64,000 nt of DNA from NCBI GenBank assembly GCA_026390795.1, contig JAPLFG010000001.1:124001-188000 (forward strand), given 5' to 3'. The stretch is from Ignavibacteriales bacterium (GTDB taxonomy: Bacteria > Bacteroidota > Ignavibacteria > Ignavibacteriales > Melioribacteraceae). Below the pieces are notes generated by a model, which was not told the DNA's origin, made no database searches, and was given only the letters and a program-made list of their open reading frames with translations. Below, one piece after another: positions 44,648 to 53,358 of this stretch (within the stretch, counting starts at the first letter, position 1; each line of letters starts with the position of its first letter). The position numbers and the translations under genes are program-made.

Positions 44648-47600
44648 ATGAAAAAACTAATTACATTGCTAATTTTTATTCCATTGATATTATCTGCGCA
44701 AGCAGGACCACCAACACCAACACCAGCGGATGCAGCCCCAACGATTTCGCTGAATCTTGCTTCGATCTCATGGACGGCATTTGATGATGGAAACGGTGTG
44801 GGAAATTATGATGTGGAATTAGCCGACGCTTCTTTCGCGGGTTCTCATTCGACTGTTGCTTTCGCAACAAATACAGCAGCGACTACATTGGCAATTCCAA
44901 CTCTGCTCATTCCTTCAAATACTTATTATTGGAGAGTGAGAGATACTAATATTGATGGTGCGGGTGCAGATGGACCATGGTACACGTTTTCTTTTACAAC
45001 CATTCTGCTTCCAACTTCTCAAGCGTCAGCAGTAGTTATTTCAAGTGTTACAACAACTTCATTCCAGGTTAACTGGACAGTTGGAAACGGTGCAACCGAA
45101 GCGGTATTTGTTCGTACTGGCAGTACAGGTACGGCATTTCCCATCAACGGCACAACTTATACACCGAATACCCTATTTGGCTCGGGTACTCAAATCAGCG
45201 CTAGCGGTTGGTATTGTGTTTTTAATGGTGGGCCTGGTGGTCCAGTAACCGTTACGGGTCTTACAGCTGGTTCGACATATTCCGTAATGGTATGCGATCT
45301 TAATGGTGGCGTCGGTACTCAAGCTTACAATATTAATACTGCAGCCGGCAATCCAAACACCCAGGTTACTATGCCTGTAGTAACAACAACTCCGATCACT
45401 GCTGACATTCTGGTGGGTACCAGTGTTTTCAGCGGAGGAAATGTTACTTATGGTGGCTCAACTGTAACAGTGCGCGGTGTATGCTGGAATACATCTGGTA
45501 CACCAACGACTGCAGATCCGAAGACTACTAACGGTGCAGGCGGTGGAACTTTTACAAGCACAGTTACACCATTAGTAGTTGGTACTCAATATTATTTGAG
45601 AGCATATGCAACTAATGCAGCAGGTACAGCTTATGGAAATGAAGTGACATTTGTAGCAGCAAATTTTAATGCTAGTGCATCAATTTCAACTAATTTTGTT
45701 ACGGGTGTAAGTATTCTCCCTGTTTTTGATTGGGATGCAATTGGTGCAGGAACAACTTATACTCTGGAAGTTTCAACCAGTTCATCATTTGGCTCCTTAA
45801 TTACATTAACCGGTAATGCAGGTATTGTTGGTAATTCATATACTGTTATCTATCCTGAATTCCTAAATAATGGAACACTTTATTACTGGCGTGTGAAAGC
45901 AACTGTTGGAGCTGGGGCATTGAATGGTATCTATTCACCTGCATGGCAGTTTACATCGGTCAATATTTCTAAACCGGAAATCAATCCAATTAATCCGGGA
46001 GTTACTTCCGCATTTATCGGATGGTATCAGGTTCCTTACTCATCCGGTTTAAAGTTCGATTTATATCGAGCTACTAATGTAGGAATGACAGCCAATCTAA
46101 CAACAGTGACTGATCTCACCAATTCCTATTATACTTATAATGGATTAAGCAACGGTACAACTTATTACTTGCAGGTTCGCGCAAAGAACTCCACAGGGGC
46201 TGTTATTATTTCTTATTCTGATGTAAAATCATTCACAACTTTAGCTCCGCCAAAACCGACTATTTCTTATCCTATCGGTGGTGTTACGGTCTATGCTTCT
46301 ACTCCTACATTCTTCTGGTATATTGAGGGCAATGAACCAGCTCTCGATTATGAAATTGAATGGCAACCTTTGGCAACTCCATTTACAAACGTTCCTCAGA
46401 TTACAACTACATCAAACAAATTATATAAAACTCTTACGACTGCTCTAACTGCAGGTGGTTCTTATCATTGGCAAGTTAGATCAAAGGCGGGAGCCAACGT
46501 ATCAAGTTGGTCAGATCCAGCAACATTTGTAGAGTTTAGCAGTTTGGCCACAGTACCGCCTGTTCCATTCCCATCCTGGCCTGCTGGAAGTCCTACACCA
46601 ACAATTTATAATAATCCTCCTGTTCTCTATTTCTATATCGATGTATACGCAACAGGTCTAGAATTCCAGGCACAGTATTCACCAGCTAACACATTATTAG
46701 GCGGGGCAGGAACTTCATTTAATAATTCACCGGTCGATTTACCATGGACTACTGATCTGTTCTCTGCGGTAGAAATTTCCTTAATTCCGGGAAATACATA
46801 TTATTGGCATGTTAGATCGAGGTTAGCAGCAAATCCAGGTGTTGTTTCTCTTTACTCCGATCCCGCATCTTTCAAAATTGCTACAACTGCAAGCGGCGCA
46901 GCTACTACTCCAATCCCTTCAGCTCCGGTTGGGGGAATAATTCTTGATAGTCCACTTTCAGGAATTACGTTAGCATGGACTGCTCCAGCTACTGAACCAT
47001 TGCAGTATCAGGTCAGGATTGCGCAAAGTTCCAGTGTTGACGGAAGTGGTATGTTAGATCATCCATTGGCAGTTTCGACAACGGCAGGCGGAGGATATCC
47101 AGTAAGTGATCCAACCAATTCTATCCTAATAACTGACATACCATATTCGGTAACACCAGGAGCGACTTATTACTGGCAAGTAAGATCTAGATTGGTTTCA
47201 AACCCTCTAATTTTTTCCGCATGGTCAATGGTTGCGACATTTTCAACAGCCGCCGGATCTTCTTCCGTAGTACCATTGGTTATCAGCCCTAACTATGGAC
47301 AACCGATAAATAACACTAGTGCAATATTAACCTGGAAGATACCGGTACCGACAGAATCTCACTTGAAATATGATTTACAATATTCAAAGAATTCGAATTT
47401 CAATAATATACAAACGATAACAAATCTAAATGAATCCGTTGCACAAGTATCGGGACTAGAATCAAACACAAGATATTATTGGAGAGTATTATCAAAGACG
47501 GATAATGGTTCAGTATCAAGTTACTCTACAACAGGATCATTTATTACAAGCGGCACTACAGCAGTTGAAAATCAAGAAGTTATTCCAACCCAATTTGAGT

Positions 47601-47866
47601 TATCACAGAACTATCCAAATCCATTCAATCCAACGACAAGGATAAATTTTGCTATACCTCAAAATTCATTTGTATCAATAAAAGTATATGATATGCTTGG
47701 TCAAGAAGTAAAGACCTTAATCAATCAAGAAATGGTATCGGGGAATCATTCAATTGATTGGAACGCTGATAACAACTTAGGAATCAAAGTAGCCACCGGA
47801 ATGTACATTTACAGGATAACAGCCGGAAACTTTGTTTCAACTAAGAAGATGGTATTAATTAAATAA
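44648..47866 (+). CDS. Large fibronectin-III-like cell-surface protein with T9SS type A sorting domain
   Basis: A 1072-residue secreted protein. Signal peptide (MKKLITLLIFIPLILSAQA) then a run of about eight Ig/fibronectin-III-like domains, each ending in a YYWRVR-type strand, and a C-terminal type A sorting domain (FELSQNYPNPFNPTTRI and the final KKMVLIK). Expected: export by T9SS and surface attachment. ATG 44648 with AGAGGG is preferred over GTG 44642. Its C-terminal ~640 residues are homologous to the product of the next big gene. A 30-codon gene follows 30 nt after the stop. No enzymatic motif seen; an adhesin or matrix protein is likely. Confidence 0.85.
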   Translation: MKKLITLLIFIPLILSAQAGPPTPTPADAAPTISLNLASISWTAFDDGNGVGNYDVELADASFAGSHSTVAFATNTAATTLAIPTLLIPSNTYYWRVRDTNIDGAGADGPWYTFSFTTILLPTSQASAVVISSVTTTSFQVNWTVGNGATEAVFVRTGSTGTAFPINGTTYTPNTLFGSGTQISASGWYCVFNGGPGGPVTVTGLTAGSTYSVMVCDLNGGVGTQAYNINTAAGNPNTQVTMPVVTTTPITADILVGTSVFSGGNVTYGGSTVTVRGVCWNTSGTPTTADPKTTNGAGGGTFTSTVTPLVVGTQYYLRAYATNAAGTAYGNEVTFVAANFNASASISTNFVTGVSILPVFDWDAIGAGTTYTLEVSTSSSFGSLITLTGNAGIVGNSYTVIYPEFLNNGTLYYWRVKATVGAGALNGIYSPAWQFTSVNISKPEINPINPGVTSAFIGWYQVPYSSGLKFDLYRATNVGMTANLTTVTDLTNSYYTYNGLSNGTTYYLQVRAKNSTGAVIISYSDVKSFTTLAPPKPTISYPIGGVTVYASTPTFFWYIEGNEPALDYEIEWQPLATPFTNVPQITTTSNKLYKTLTTALTAGGSYHWQVRSKAGANVSSWSDPATFVEFSSLATVPPVPFPSWPAGSPTPTIYNNPPVLYFYIDVYATGLEFQAQYSPANTLLGGAGTSFNNSPVDLPWTTDLFSAVEISLIPGNTYYWHVRSRLAANPGVVSLYSDPASFKIATTASGAATTPIPSAPVGGIILDSPLSGITLAWTAPATEPLQYQVRIAQSSSVDGSGMLDHPLAVSTTAGGGYPVSDPTNSILITDIPYSVTPGATYYWQVRSRLVSNPLIFSAWSMVATFSTAAGSSSVVPLVISPNYGQPINNTSAILTWKIPVPTESHLKYDLQYSKNSNFNNIQTITNLNESVAQVSGLESNTRYYWRVLSKTDNGSVSSYSTTGSFITSGTTAVENQEVIPTQFELSQNYPNPFNPTTRINFAIPQNSFVSIKVYDMLGQEVKTLINQEMVSGNHSIDWNADNNLGIKVATGMYIYRITAGNFVSTKKMVLIK

Positions 47867-47896
47867 TAATCTTTAATACTAGAAGAGGAAACTAAA

Positions 47897-47989
47897 ATGA
47901 AAAATATCAGCGCTCGAATCATATTTTTTCTTGTAATAGCTGCGGTAGGTCTAGCCCTGTACGCATGTCATCAAGCATATTTTGTATAG
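47897..47989 (+). CDS. 30-residue micro-lipoprotein/peptide, copy 1
   Basis: A small gene of 30 codons with GAGGAA upstream of the ATG. It begins MKNISARIIFFLVIAAV and ends GLALYACHQAYFV. The N-terminus is a signal-like hydrophobic helix, and LYAC resembles a lipobox (Tyr at -2 is unusual); cleavage would leave CHQAYFV. The last 13 residues are identical to copy 2 at 52033 while six of the 13 codons differ, all synonymously, so the peptide is under selection. It is encoded between the surface-protein stop and a terminator. Function unknown; a peptide signal, lipid-anchored tag or small membrane protein are all possible. Confidence 0.75.
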   Translation: MKNISARIIFFLVIAAVGLALYACHQAYFV

Positions 47990-48000
47990 CTGAATAAAAA

Positions 48001-48012
48001 AATAGATACAAT
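48001..48012 (+). repeat. Conserved 3' UTR word, copy 1
   Basis: AATAGATACAAT lies just after the micro-gene and recurs at 52139-52150 after the second one, in both cases shortly before the shared terminator hairpin. Confidence 0.6.
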
Positions 48013-48024
48013 TATTTATTGTGA

Positions 48025-48057
48025 GAAGGTCACCAATTTTGGTGACCTTCTTGCATT
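48025..48057 (+). terminator. Cassette terminator, copy 1
   Basis: GAAGGTCACCAA (48025-48036) pairs perfectly with TTGGTGACCTTC (48039-48050), then TTGCATTTT. The AGGTCACC...GGTGACCT core is the same as in the terminator at 52158. Confidence 0.85.
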
Positions 48058-48223
48058 TTAAAGATAGAGTCATTCATAATTTATTTTCAATTCTTAGTCT
48101 TCTCAATAAGTAATTTGAAAAACTTTGGTAACCTTCATTTAAGATAAACTCATTCTCTAATTTCAAATAAGATAGCAATGTGATTTATATCAATTTTTTT
48201 TTTAATAAAAAGATAGAATATCC

Positions 48224-48251
48224 TTGACAATTAATTTAAAATGGATATATT
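48224..48251 (+). promoter_or_regulatory. Candidate promoter of cassette 2
   Basis: TTGACA (48224-48229), 16-nt spacer, TATATT (48246-48251). Transcription would begin near 48258, giving a leader of about 108 nt. Confidence 0.55.
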
Positions 48252-48257
48252 ATCCAT
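48241..48257. promoter_or_regulatory. Palindrome over the -10 box (operator candidate)
   Basis: ATGGATA, TAT, TATCCAT: perfect 7-bp arms centred on the -10 element, a position where a repressor dimer would block polymerase. The first cassette has no such palindrome at its promoter. Confidence 0.4.
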
Positions 48258-48296
48258 AGAGATTAGAAAAATATAGTATATAATATCTTTTTACTC

Positions 48297-48363
48297 TTAC
48301 CAGCCAAGTAGAGAGAAAAATTCAGCCGAATTTTAAATATCTTATTAATCACTTAAGAGGGTG
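48297..48363 (+). promoter_or_regulatory. Cassette leader motifs, copy 2
   Basis: TTACCAGCCAA (48297), CAGCCGAA (48323) and AATCACTTAAGAGGGTG (48347-48363). Spacing of the first two is 26 nt as in copy 1; the gap to the third is 24 versus 21. Confidence 0.55.
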
Positions 48364-48365
48364 TC

Positions 48366-51300
48366 ATGAAACAAAAATTAACTGTTTTTGCAATTATAAC
48401 GTTAATAAGTTTCAACGTTATCTTTGCTCAAGTTCCCGCTGCACCATTAGCTTCGGCGGCGACTTCGATAACTGCTACATCATTTACTGCAAATTGGGCA
48501 TCGGGAGGTGGAGCGGCTGAAACAGCCTACTATCTGGATGTATCTACAAGTAGTTCTTTTGCATCATTTGTTTCCGGATATAATAATTTAAATGTAGGTC
48601 TCGTTACCTCGTACTCTGTTACGGGTTTAACTGCCGGTCCAACTTACTATTATAGAGTAAGAGGATATAACGGATTCGGGAGTAGCCCCAATTCAAGTAC
48701 TATTGATGTTGCAGGTATTTCAGTTGCATCTGCTGCTACATCAATTTCAAATTCCGGTTTCACTGCTAATTGGAGTGCGGTAGCAGGAGCTTCTTCATAT
48801 ACATTAACAAATGTAGTGGATGGTTCAAGTCCTTATTTTTTAATTGTTGGTACTTCTTATGCTGTCACAGGTTTAACTGCCGGCACAATGTATACATATA
48901 GTGTTCAAGCAGTCAGTACTAGTTTATCAATAAGTACGGCTTCTAATTCTATAACGGTTTGGACAATTCCTTCCGATCCAGTTTCATCTGCAGCAACCGA
49001 TGTTGCAGGAACAAGTTTTTCAGCAAATTGGAGTGCATCCACTGGTGCGACAGGATATTATTTAGATGTAGCAACAGATGCCGGATTTTCTTCATTTGTT
49101 TCCGGATATAATAATTTAGCACTCGGAGTTGTTACAACTTATTCAGTAACCGGATTATCATCGAACACGCCATACTGGTATAGAGTTCGTGCATTCAATA
49201 CTGGTGGTACTAGTGGAAATTCAGGAACACAGACTACAACTACCGGTCCTCTGGCAAATGCTGCAACTTTGATAACCCAAACGTCCTTTCAAGCAAATTG
49301 GGCAGTTGCTGCCGCAAATAATTATTTAGAAGTTTCCACCTCACCAACTTTTGCTGGTAACATCGGTGGAAATTTTGCTGGAACATTCGATTTCGGAGTT
49401 GTCTCAAGCACTCCGGTAAGTGGGCTTACTGCGGGTACAACTTACTATTATAGAGTAAGCACTGCAGCTGCAACGCCCCCATATTCTAATACAATAACAG
49501 TTGTTACAGTTCCGCCAGCTCCAGTTTCTTCAGCAGCTTCAAATATAGCCGGCACAAGCTTATCGGCAAATTGGTCTTCGGCTTCCGGTGCAACAGGTTA
49601 TTACTTAGATGTTGCAACGGATGTTGGTTTTACATCATATGTTTCTGGATTTAATAATTTAAATGTTGGAAACGTAACAACTTATTCTGTTACTGGATTA
49701 ACAATTAGTACCCCGTATTATTACAGAGTTCGTGCTTACAATGGAAGCGGCACAAGCGGAAATTCTTCAACTCAAAATCCAACAACTGGTCCAGCAGTGC
49801 CATTAATTGGTGGGTCAAGTCCAGCAAATTATGCAGTCGGTGTTACAATTCAACCATCATTTGCATGGTCGGGAGGTGTTAGTTACGACTTCCAAATTGA
49901 CGATAACAGCGACTTTAGTTCACCGATTATATCTTTAAATGCTAATCCAAGTACATCGTATAGTTTTGCACCATATGTTAATACGTCAACAATCTTACTG
50001 GCAAATGGGACAACTTATTATTGGAGAATTAGAAAATTTGGTCCACCTAACAGCGATTGGACACCAACTCAAGAATTTACTACAGTCAATGCTGCAACGC
50101 CATATATGAATCCTACTCTAACTGGTGTTACTACTGCATATATCTCATGGCATCCTGTTCCGTATTCATCAGGTTTATATTACGATTTGTTGTGGTCGGC
50201 TAGTGCAAATATGGCTGGTTTCACTACTGTAGCTAGACTTGATACAACTTCATATACATTAACAAATTTAGTACAAGGTACAACTTATTATGTTCAAGTT
50301 AGAGCAAAGAATACCGCAGGAACAGTAATAATAACTTATTCAAGTGTAACGACTCCTTTTACTGCCACTGCACCGCCTATTCCTTATAGATCCTATCCAA
50401 TTGACGGCGCAACAAGTTATGCATTGAAACCAACATTTTTCTGGTATATAAAAGGAAATGAACCGTTTTTAGATTATCAAATTCGTTATAGACTATCAAC
50501 GGATCCTTATCCAGGTGTACCTCAGGTAACAACAACATCAAACAAATTATACAAAACAATCTCCACAGATTTAGTAGCTGGATCAACTTATTACTGGCAG
50601 GTTAGATCGTTCATTGGCGGAGTTTATTCAAACTGGTCAACAATTGGAGATTCATCCTTTGTTATGTATACAAGCTTAGCAAGTTCACCAATTGTTCCAT
50701 ATGCATCGTGGCCATCGGGAGGCGCTACTGTATATGTTAATCCTCCTGTATTATATTATTATATTGATGTATATGCAACCGGTTTGGAATTTCAAGTTCA
50801 GTATTCTACGAGTTCTTCTGTTGGCGGAGGAGGAGATTTTTCAGTTTCTCCGGTTACATCAACTTGGACTACAGACTTGTTTTCGGCACTTAATGCCTCA
50901 CTAATTCCAAATCAACTTTATTACTGGCATGTTAGATCAAGATTAGCCGCAACACCGGCATCAATTTCCGCTTGGTCTTCAACTGTGAATTTCTTAGTTG
51001 CAACGACGGCAAGCGGTGCGGCAACGACGCCAATACCTTCAACTCCTGTTGGTGGACAAATATTAGATAGTCCGCTTTCCGGAGTAACTTTGTATTGGTC
51101 AGCTTTTTCAACTCAAGTATTGGATTTTGAAGTAAGGATTGCTCAGAGTTCGAGCGTTGATATTAATGGTAGGTTGGACCATCCATTAGCAACTTCTGCG
51201 GCCTGGATAACAAACGCGGCAACATCAATAACCGTTACTTCTATTCCTTATACTTTAACAGCTGGAGCTTCTTATTATTGGCAAGTAAGATCTAGGTTAA

Positions 51301-51971
51301 ACACAAATAACCTTATAGTCTCTCCATGGTCAATGGTTGCAAGCTTTGCTACCGCCGCCGGATCGTCATCAGTAGTGCCATTAGTTATCAGTCCTAACTA
51401 TGGACAGCCGATAAACAATACAAGTGCAATACTAACATGGAAGATTCCGGTACCAACTGAAACGCATTTGAAATATGATTTACAATATTCCAAGAGTGCG
51501 GATTTTAGTAATGCGCAGGCAAAAACAAATCTTGATGAACCGGTAATGCAAGTATCCGGACTAGATCAAAACTCAACTTATTATTGGAGAGTATTATCAA
51601 AGAACGATAATGGTTCGATCTCAAATTATTCAACAACAGGAACATTCAAGACAAGCGGAGCTACTAGCGTAGAAGGAGAAGAAGCAATACCGACAGCATT
51701 TGAGTTATCACAAAACTATCCAAACCCATTCAATCCAACAACAAGAATCACTTATGCACTTCCACAGAATTCATACGTAACCATTAAGGTTTACGATATG
51801 TTAGGACGTGAAGTAAGAACATTAATAAGTGGTGAAATGTTGGCCGGAAGTCATTCGGTTGAGTGGAAAGGAGAGGACAATTTAGGTGGAAAAGTAGCAA
51901 GCGGTGCTTACATATACAGAATAACCGCGGGCAATTTTATTTCCACAAAGAAAATGTTATTACTGAAGTAA
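48366..51971 (+). CDS. Large fibronectin-III-like cell-surface protein with T9SS type A sorting domain, paralogue
   Basis: A 1201-residue secreted protein. Signal peptide (MKQKLTVFAIITLISFNVIF, cleavage near AQ), about eleven Ig/FN3-like modules and the C-terminal T9SS type A domain (FELSQNYPNPFNPTTRI, ending KKMLLLK). Modules 1, 3 and 5 (about residues 24-115, 205-295, 385-480) are close internal repeats with YYLDV and SGYNNLNVG-type strands. The C-terminal ~650 residues match the neighbour at 44648, often identical in sequence (SSVVPLVISPNYGQPINN) but differing at synonymous sites, so the duplication is old and conserved. A 30-codon gene follows 61 nt later. Confidence 0.85.
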   Translation: MKQKLTVFAIITLISFNVIFAQVPAAPLASAATSITATSFTANWASGGGAAETAYYLDVSTSSSFASFVSGYNNLNVGLVTSYSVTGLTAGPTYYYRVRGYNGFGSSPNSSTIDVAGISVASAATSISNSGFTANWSAVAGASSYTLTNVVDGSSPYFLIVGTSYAVTGLTAGTMYTYSVQAVSTSLSISTASNSITVWTIPSDPVSSAATDVAGTSFSANWSASTGATGYYLDVATDAGFSSFVSGYNNLALGVVTTYSVTGLSSNTPYWYRVRAFNTGGTSGNSGTQTTTTGPLANAATLITQTSFQANWAVAAANNYLEVSTSPTFAGNIGGNFAGTFDFGVVSSTPVSGLTAGTTYYYRVSTAAATPPYSNTITVVTVPPAPVSSAASNIAGTSLSANWSSASGATGYYLDVATDVGFTSYVSGFNNLNVGNVTTYSVTGLTISTPYYYRVRAYNGSGTSGNSSTQNPTTGPAVPLIGGSSPANYAVGVTIQPSFAWSGGVSYDFQIDDNSDFSSPIISLNANPSTSYSFAPYVNTSTILLANGTTYYWRIRKFGPPNSDWTPTQEFTTVNAATPYMNPTLTGVTTAYISWHPVPYSSGLYYDLLWSASANMAGFTTVARLDTTSYTLTNLVQGTTYYVQVRAKNTAGTVIITYSSVTTPFTATAPPIPYRSYPIDGATSYALKPTFFWYIKGNEPFLDYQIRYRLSTDPYPGVPQVTTTSNKLYKTISTDLVAGSTYYWQVRSFIGGVYSNWSTIGDSSFVMYTSLASSPIVPYASWPSGGATVYVNPPVLYYYIDVYATGLEFQVQYSTSSSVGGGGDFSVSPVTSTWTTDLFSALNASLIPNQLYYWHVRSRLAATPASISAWSSTVNFLVATTASGAATTPIPSTPVGGQILDSPLSGVTLYWSAFSTQVLDFEVRIAQSSSVDINGRLDHPLATSAAWITNAATSITVTSIPYTLTAGASYYWQVRSRLNTNNLIVSPWSMVASFATAAGSSSVVPLVISPNYGQPINNTSAILTWKIPVPTETHLKYDLQYSKSADFSNAQAKTNLDEPVMQVSGLDQNSTYYWRVLSKNDNGSISNYSTTGTFKTSGATSVEGEEAIPTAFELSQNYPNPFNPTTRITYALPQNSYVTIKVYDMLGREVRTLISGEMLAGSHSVEWKGEDNLGGKVASGAYIYRITAGNFISTKKMLLLK

Positions 51972-52032
51972 CAGTAAAAACAATTCAACTAAAAATAGAT
52001 AACTCAAATTAAAAGAAAGAAAAGAGGCGGAA

Positions 52033-52125
52033 ATGAAAAAGATAAGTGCATCACTCTTTTTGTTGTTCGTGCTGGCGGTAATAGGCTTAGCCTTATATGC
52101 ATGTCACCAAGCGTATTTTGTATAG
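52033..52125 (+). CDS. 30-residue micro-lipoprotein/peptide, copy 2
   Basis: A 30-codon gene with AAAGAGGCGGAA before its ATG. It starts MKKISASLFLLFVLAVI and ends in the same GLALYACHQAYFV as copy 1. The hydrophobic part differs freely while the C-terminal 13 residues are fixed; that pattern fits a cleaved signal peptide with a functional tail. Six synonymous differences in 13 codons argue for coding. It precedes the terminator at 52158. See copy 1 for possible roles. Confidence 0.75.
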   Translation: MKKISASLFLLFVLAVIGLALYACHQAYFV

Positions 52126-52138
52126 ATTAATAAAATAA

Positions 52139-52150
52139 AATAGATACAAT
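52139..52150 (+). repeat. Conserved 3' UTR word, copy 2
   Basis: AATAGATACAAT, identical to 48001-48012, between the micro-gene and the terminator. Confidence 0.6.
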
Positions 52151-52157
52151 GATTATG

Positions 52158-52190
52158 AAAAGGTCACCATTTCTTGGTGACCTTTTTTTT
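52158..52190 (+). terminator. Cassette terminator, copy 2
   Basis: AAAAGGTCACCA (52158-52169) pairs perfectly with TGGTGACCTTTT and runs into eight or more T. Same core as the copy at 48025 but with a better T run. Confidence 0.9.
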
Positions 52191-52240
52191 AAACTCGATA
52201 ACACTCCTTATATTGCATCTATAATTATTATCGGGTGAGA

Positions 52241-53278
52241 ATGAAACTCTCGTACAAAAAGTACACTCTGGAATTGAAACATCAATTTAGGATAGCGTAT
52301 AGCTCAAGAAAAACTACTCCAATTGTTTTGGTAAAGATTGAAGATAATGGATTTACTGGCTATGGCGAGGCATCGCTTCCTCCTTACCTGCCGGAAACTC
52401 AAGATTCTGTAATTGATTTTCTTCGAAAGATAGATAAGAAAAAAAATGAAGACCTAACTCATCTGCCAAAATTAATTAGTGAGATAGATACCATTGCACC
52501 GAATAACAATGCGGCTAAAGCGGCAATTAACATTGCTCTGCATGATCTGGTGAGTAAGATTAATCATCAACCATGTTATGAATATCTGAAAATCCCTAAA
52601 AGTAAATCGCAATTCACATCGTTTACAATAGGAATTGATGAACCAAAAATAATGAAACAGAAGATACGCGAAGCAGAGCATTTCAAAATTATCAAAGTAA
52701 AATTAGGGACCGATCAAGATGATGAGATAATCAAACTGATTAGGAAAGAAACAAATAAACCTCTTTATGTTGATGTCAACCAGGGCTGGAAAGATGTAGC
52801 GTATGCAATTCGTATGTCGCAATGGCTTCACCAGCAAAATGTATTATTAATAGAACAGCCATTTAACAAAGATGATCTGGAGAGTAGTTCTAGACTTTCC
52901 GAAAAATCTCCAATACCAATAATTGCAGATGAGTCAATACTGAGATTGAGCGATCTTGATAAAATTAAAAATTCATTCACAGGTATAAATATCAAATTGA
53001 TGAAATGTACCGGAATGTATGAAGCGGGAAAGATTATAAAAGCTGCGCGTCAAAATGATCTTAAAATAATGTTTGGATGTATGACTGAAACTTTGTGTGC
53101 AATTTCAGCCGCAGCACAATTTGCCTCACTGGTGGATTTTGTAGACCTGGACGGTAATTTGCTAATTACTAATGATCCTTTTGATGGAGAACCTTCGGAA
53201 GAGGGGGTTCTAAAACTTTCTGAAAAAGATGGGCTTGGATTGGAATTGAAGGAAGACTTTGACTTTACTGAATTATAA
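52241..53278 (+). CDS. Dipeptide epimerase (enolase superfamily, L-Ala-D/L-Glu epimerase-like)
   Basis: A 345-residue enolase-superfamily enzyme, probably epimerising L-Ala-D-Glu or another dipeptide from peptidoglycan or protein breakdown. The capping domain (SRKTTPIVLVKIEDNGFTG) is followed by the barrel with catalytic KVKLGTDQD (acid/base Lys), the metal ligands DVNQGW, IEQPF and ADESI, and the second Lys in INIKLMKCTG. The CMTET motif near residue 288 is that of the dipeptide epimerase group. ATG 52241 is preferred over GTG 52235. Monocistronic. Confidence 0.85.
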   Translation: MKLSYKKYTLELKHQFRIAYSSRKTTPIVLVKIEDNGFTGYGEASLPPYLPETQDSVIDFLRKIDKKKNEDLTHLPKLISEIDTIAPNNNAAKAAINIALHDLVSKINHQPCYEYLKIPKSKSQFTSFTIGIDEPKIMKQKIREAEHFKIIKVKLGTDQDDEIIKLIRKETNKPLYVDVNQGWKDVAYAIRMSQWLHQQNVLLIEQPFNKDDLESSSRLSEKSPIPIIADESILRLSDLDKIKNSFTGINIKLMKCTGMYEAGKIIKAARQNDLKIMFGCMTETLCAISAAAQFASLVDFVDLDGNLLITNDPFDGEPSEEGVLKLSEKDGLGLELKEDFDFTEL

Positions 53279-53358
53279 AAATATCAAAGTGTAATGCAGT
53301 TTAATCTTCTTTCTCAATTGATTATATTCTTGTTATAAAATAAAGGAGGAGAAATAGT

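Larger units (their letters stand above)
48058..48365. other. Intergenic and leader region of the second surface-protein cassette
   Basis: No coding frame seen. It holds a promoter with a palindrome (48224-48257) and the leader motifs at 48297-48363; the remainder is AT-rich sequence without recognised structure. Confidence 0.6.

Noticed and set aside
48366-51971. Regular repeats as a CRISPR or tandem DNA array
   Set aside because: The repeats are ~90-residue protein modules inside one coding frame with diverged DNA; no short identical repeats with unique spacers.
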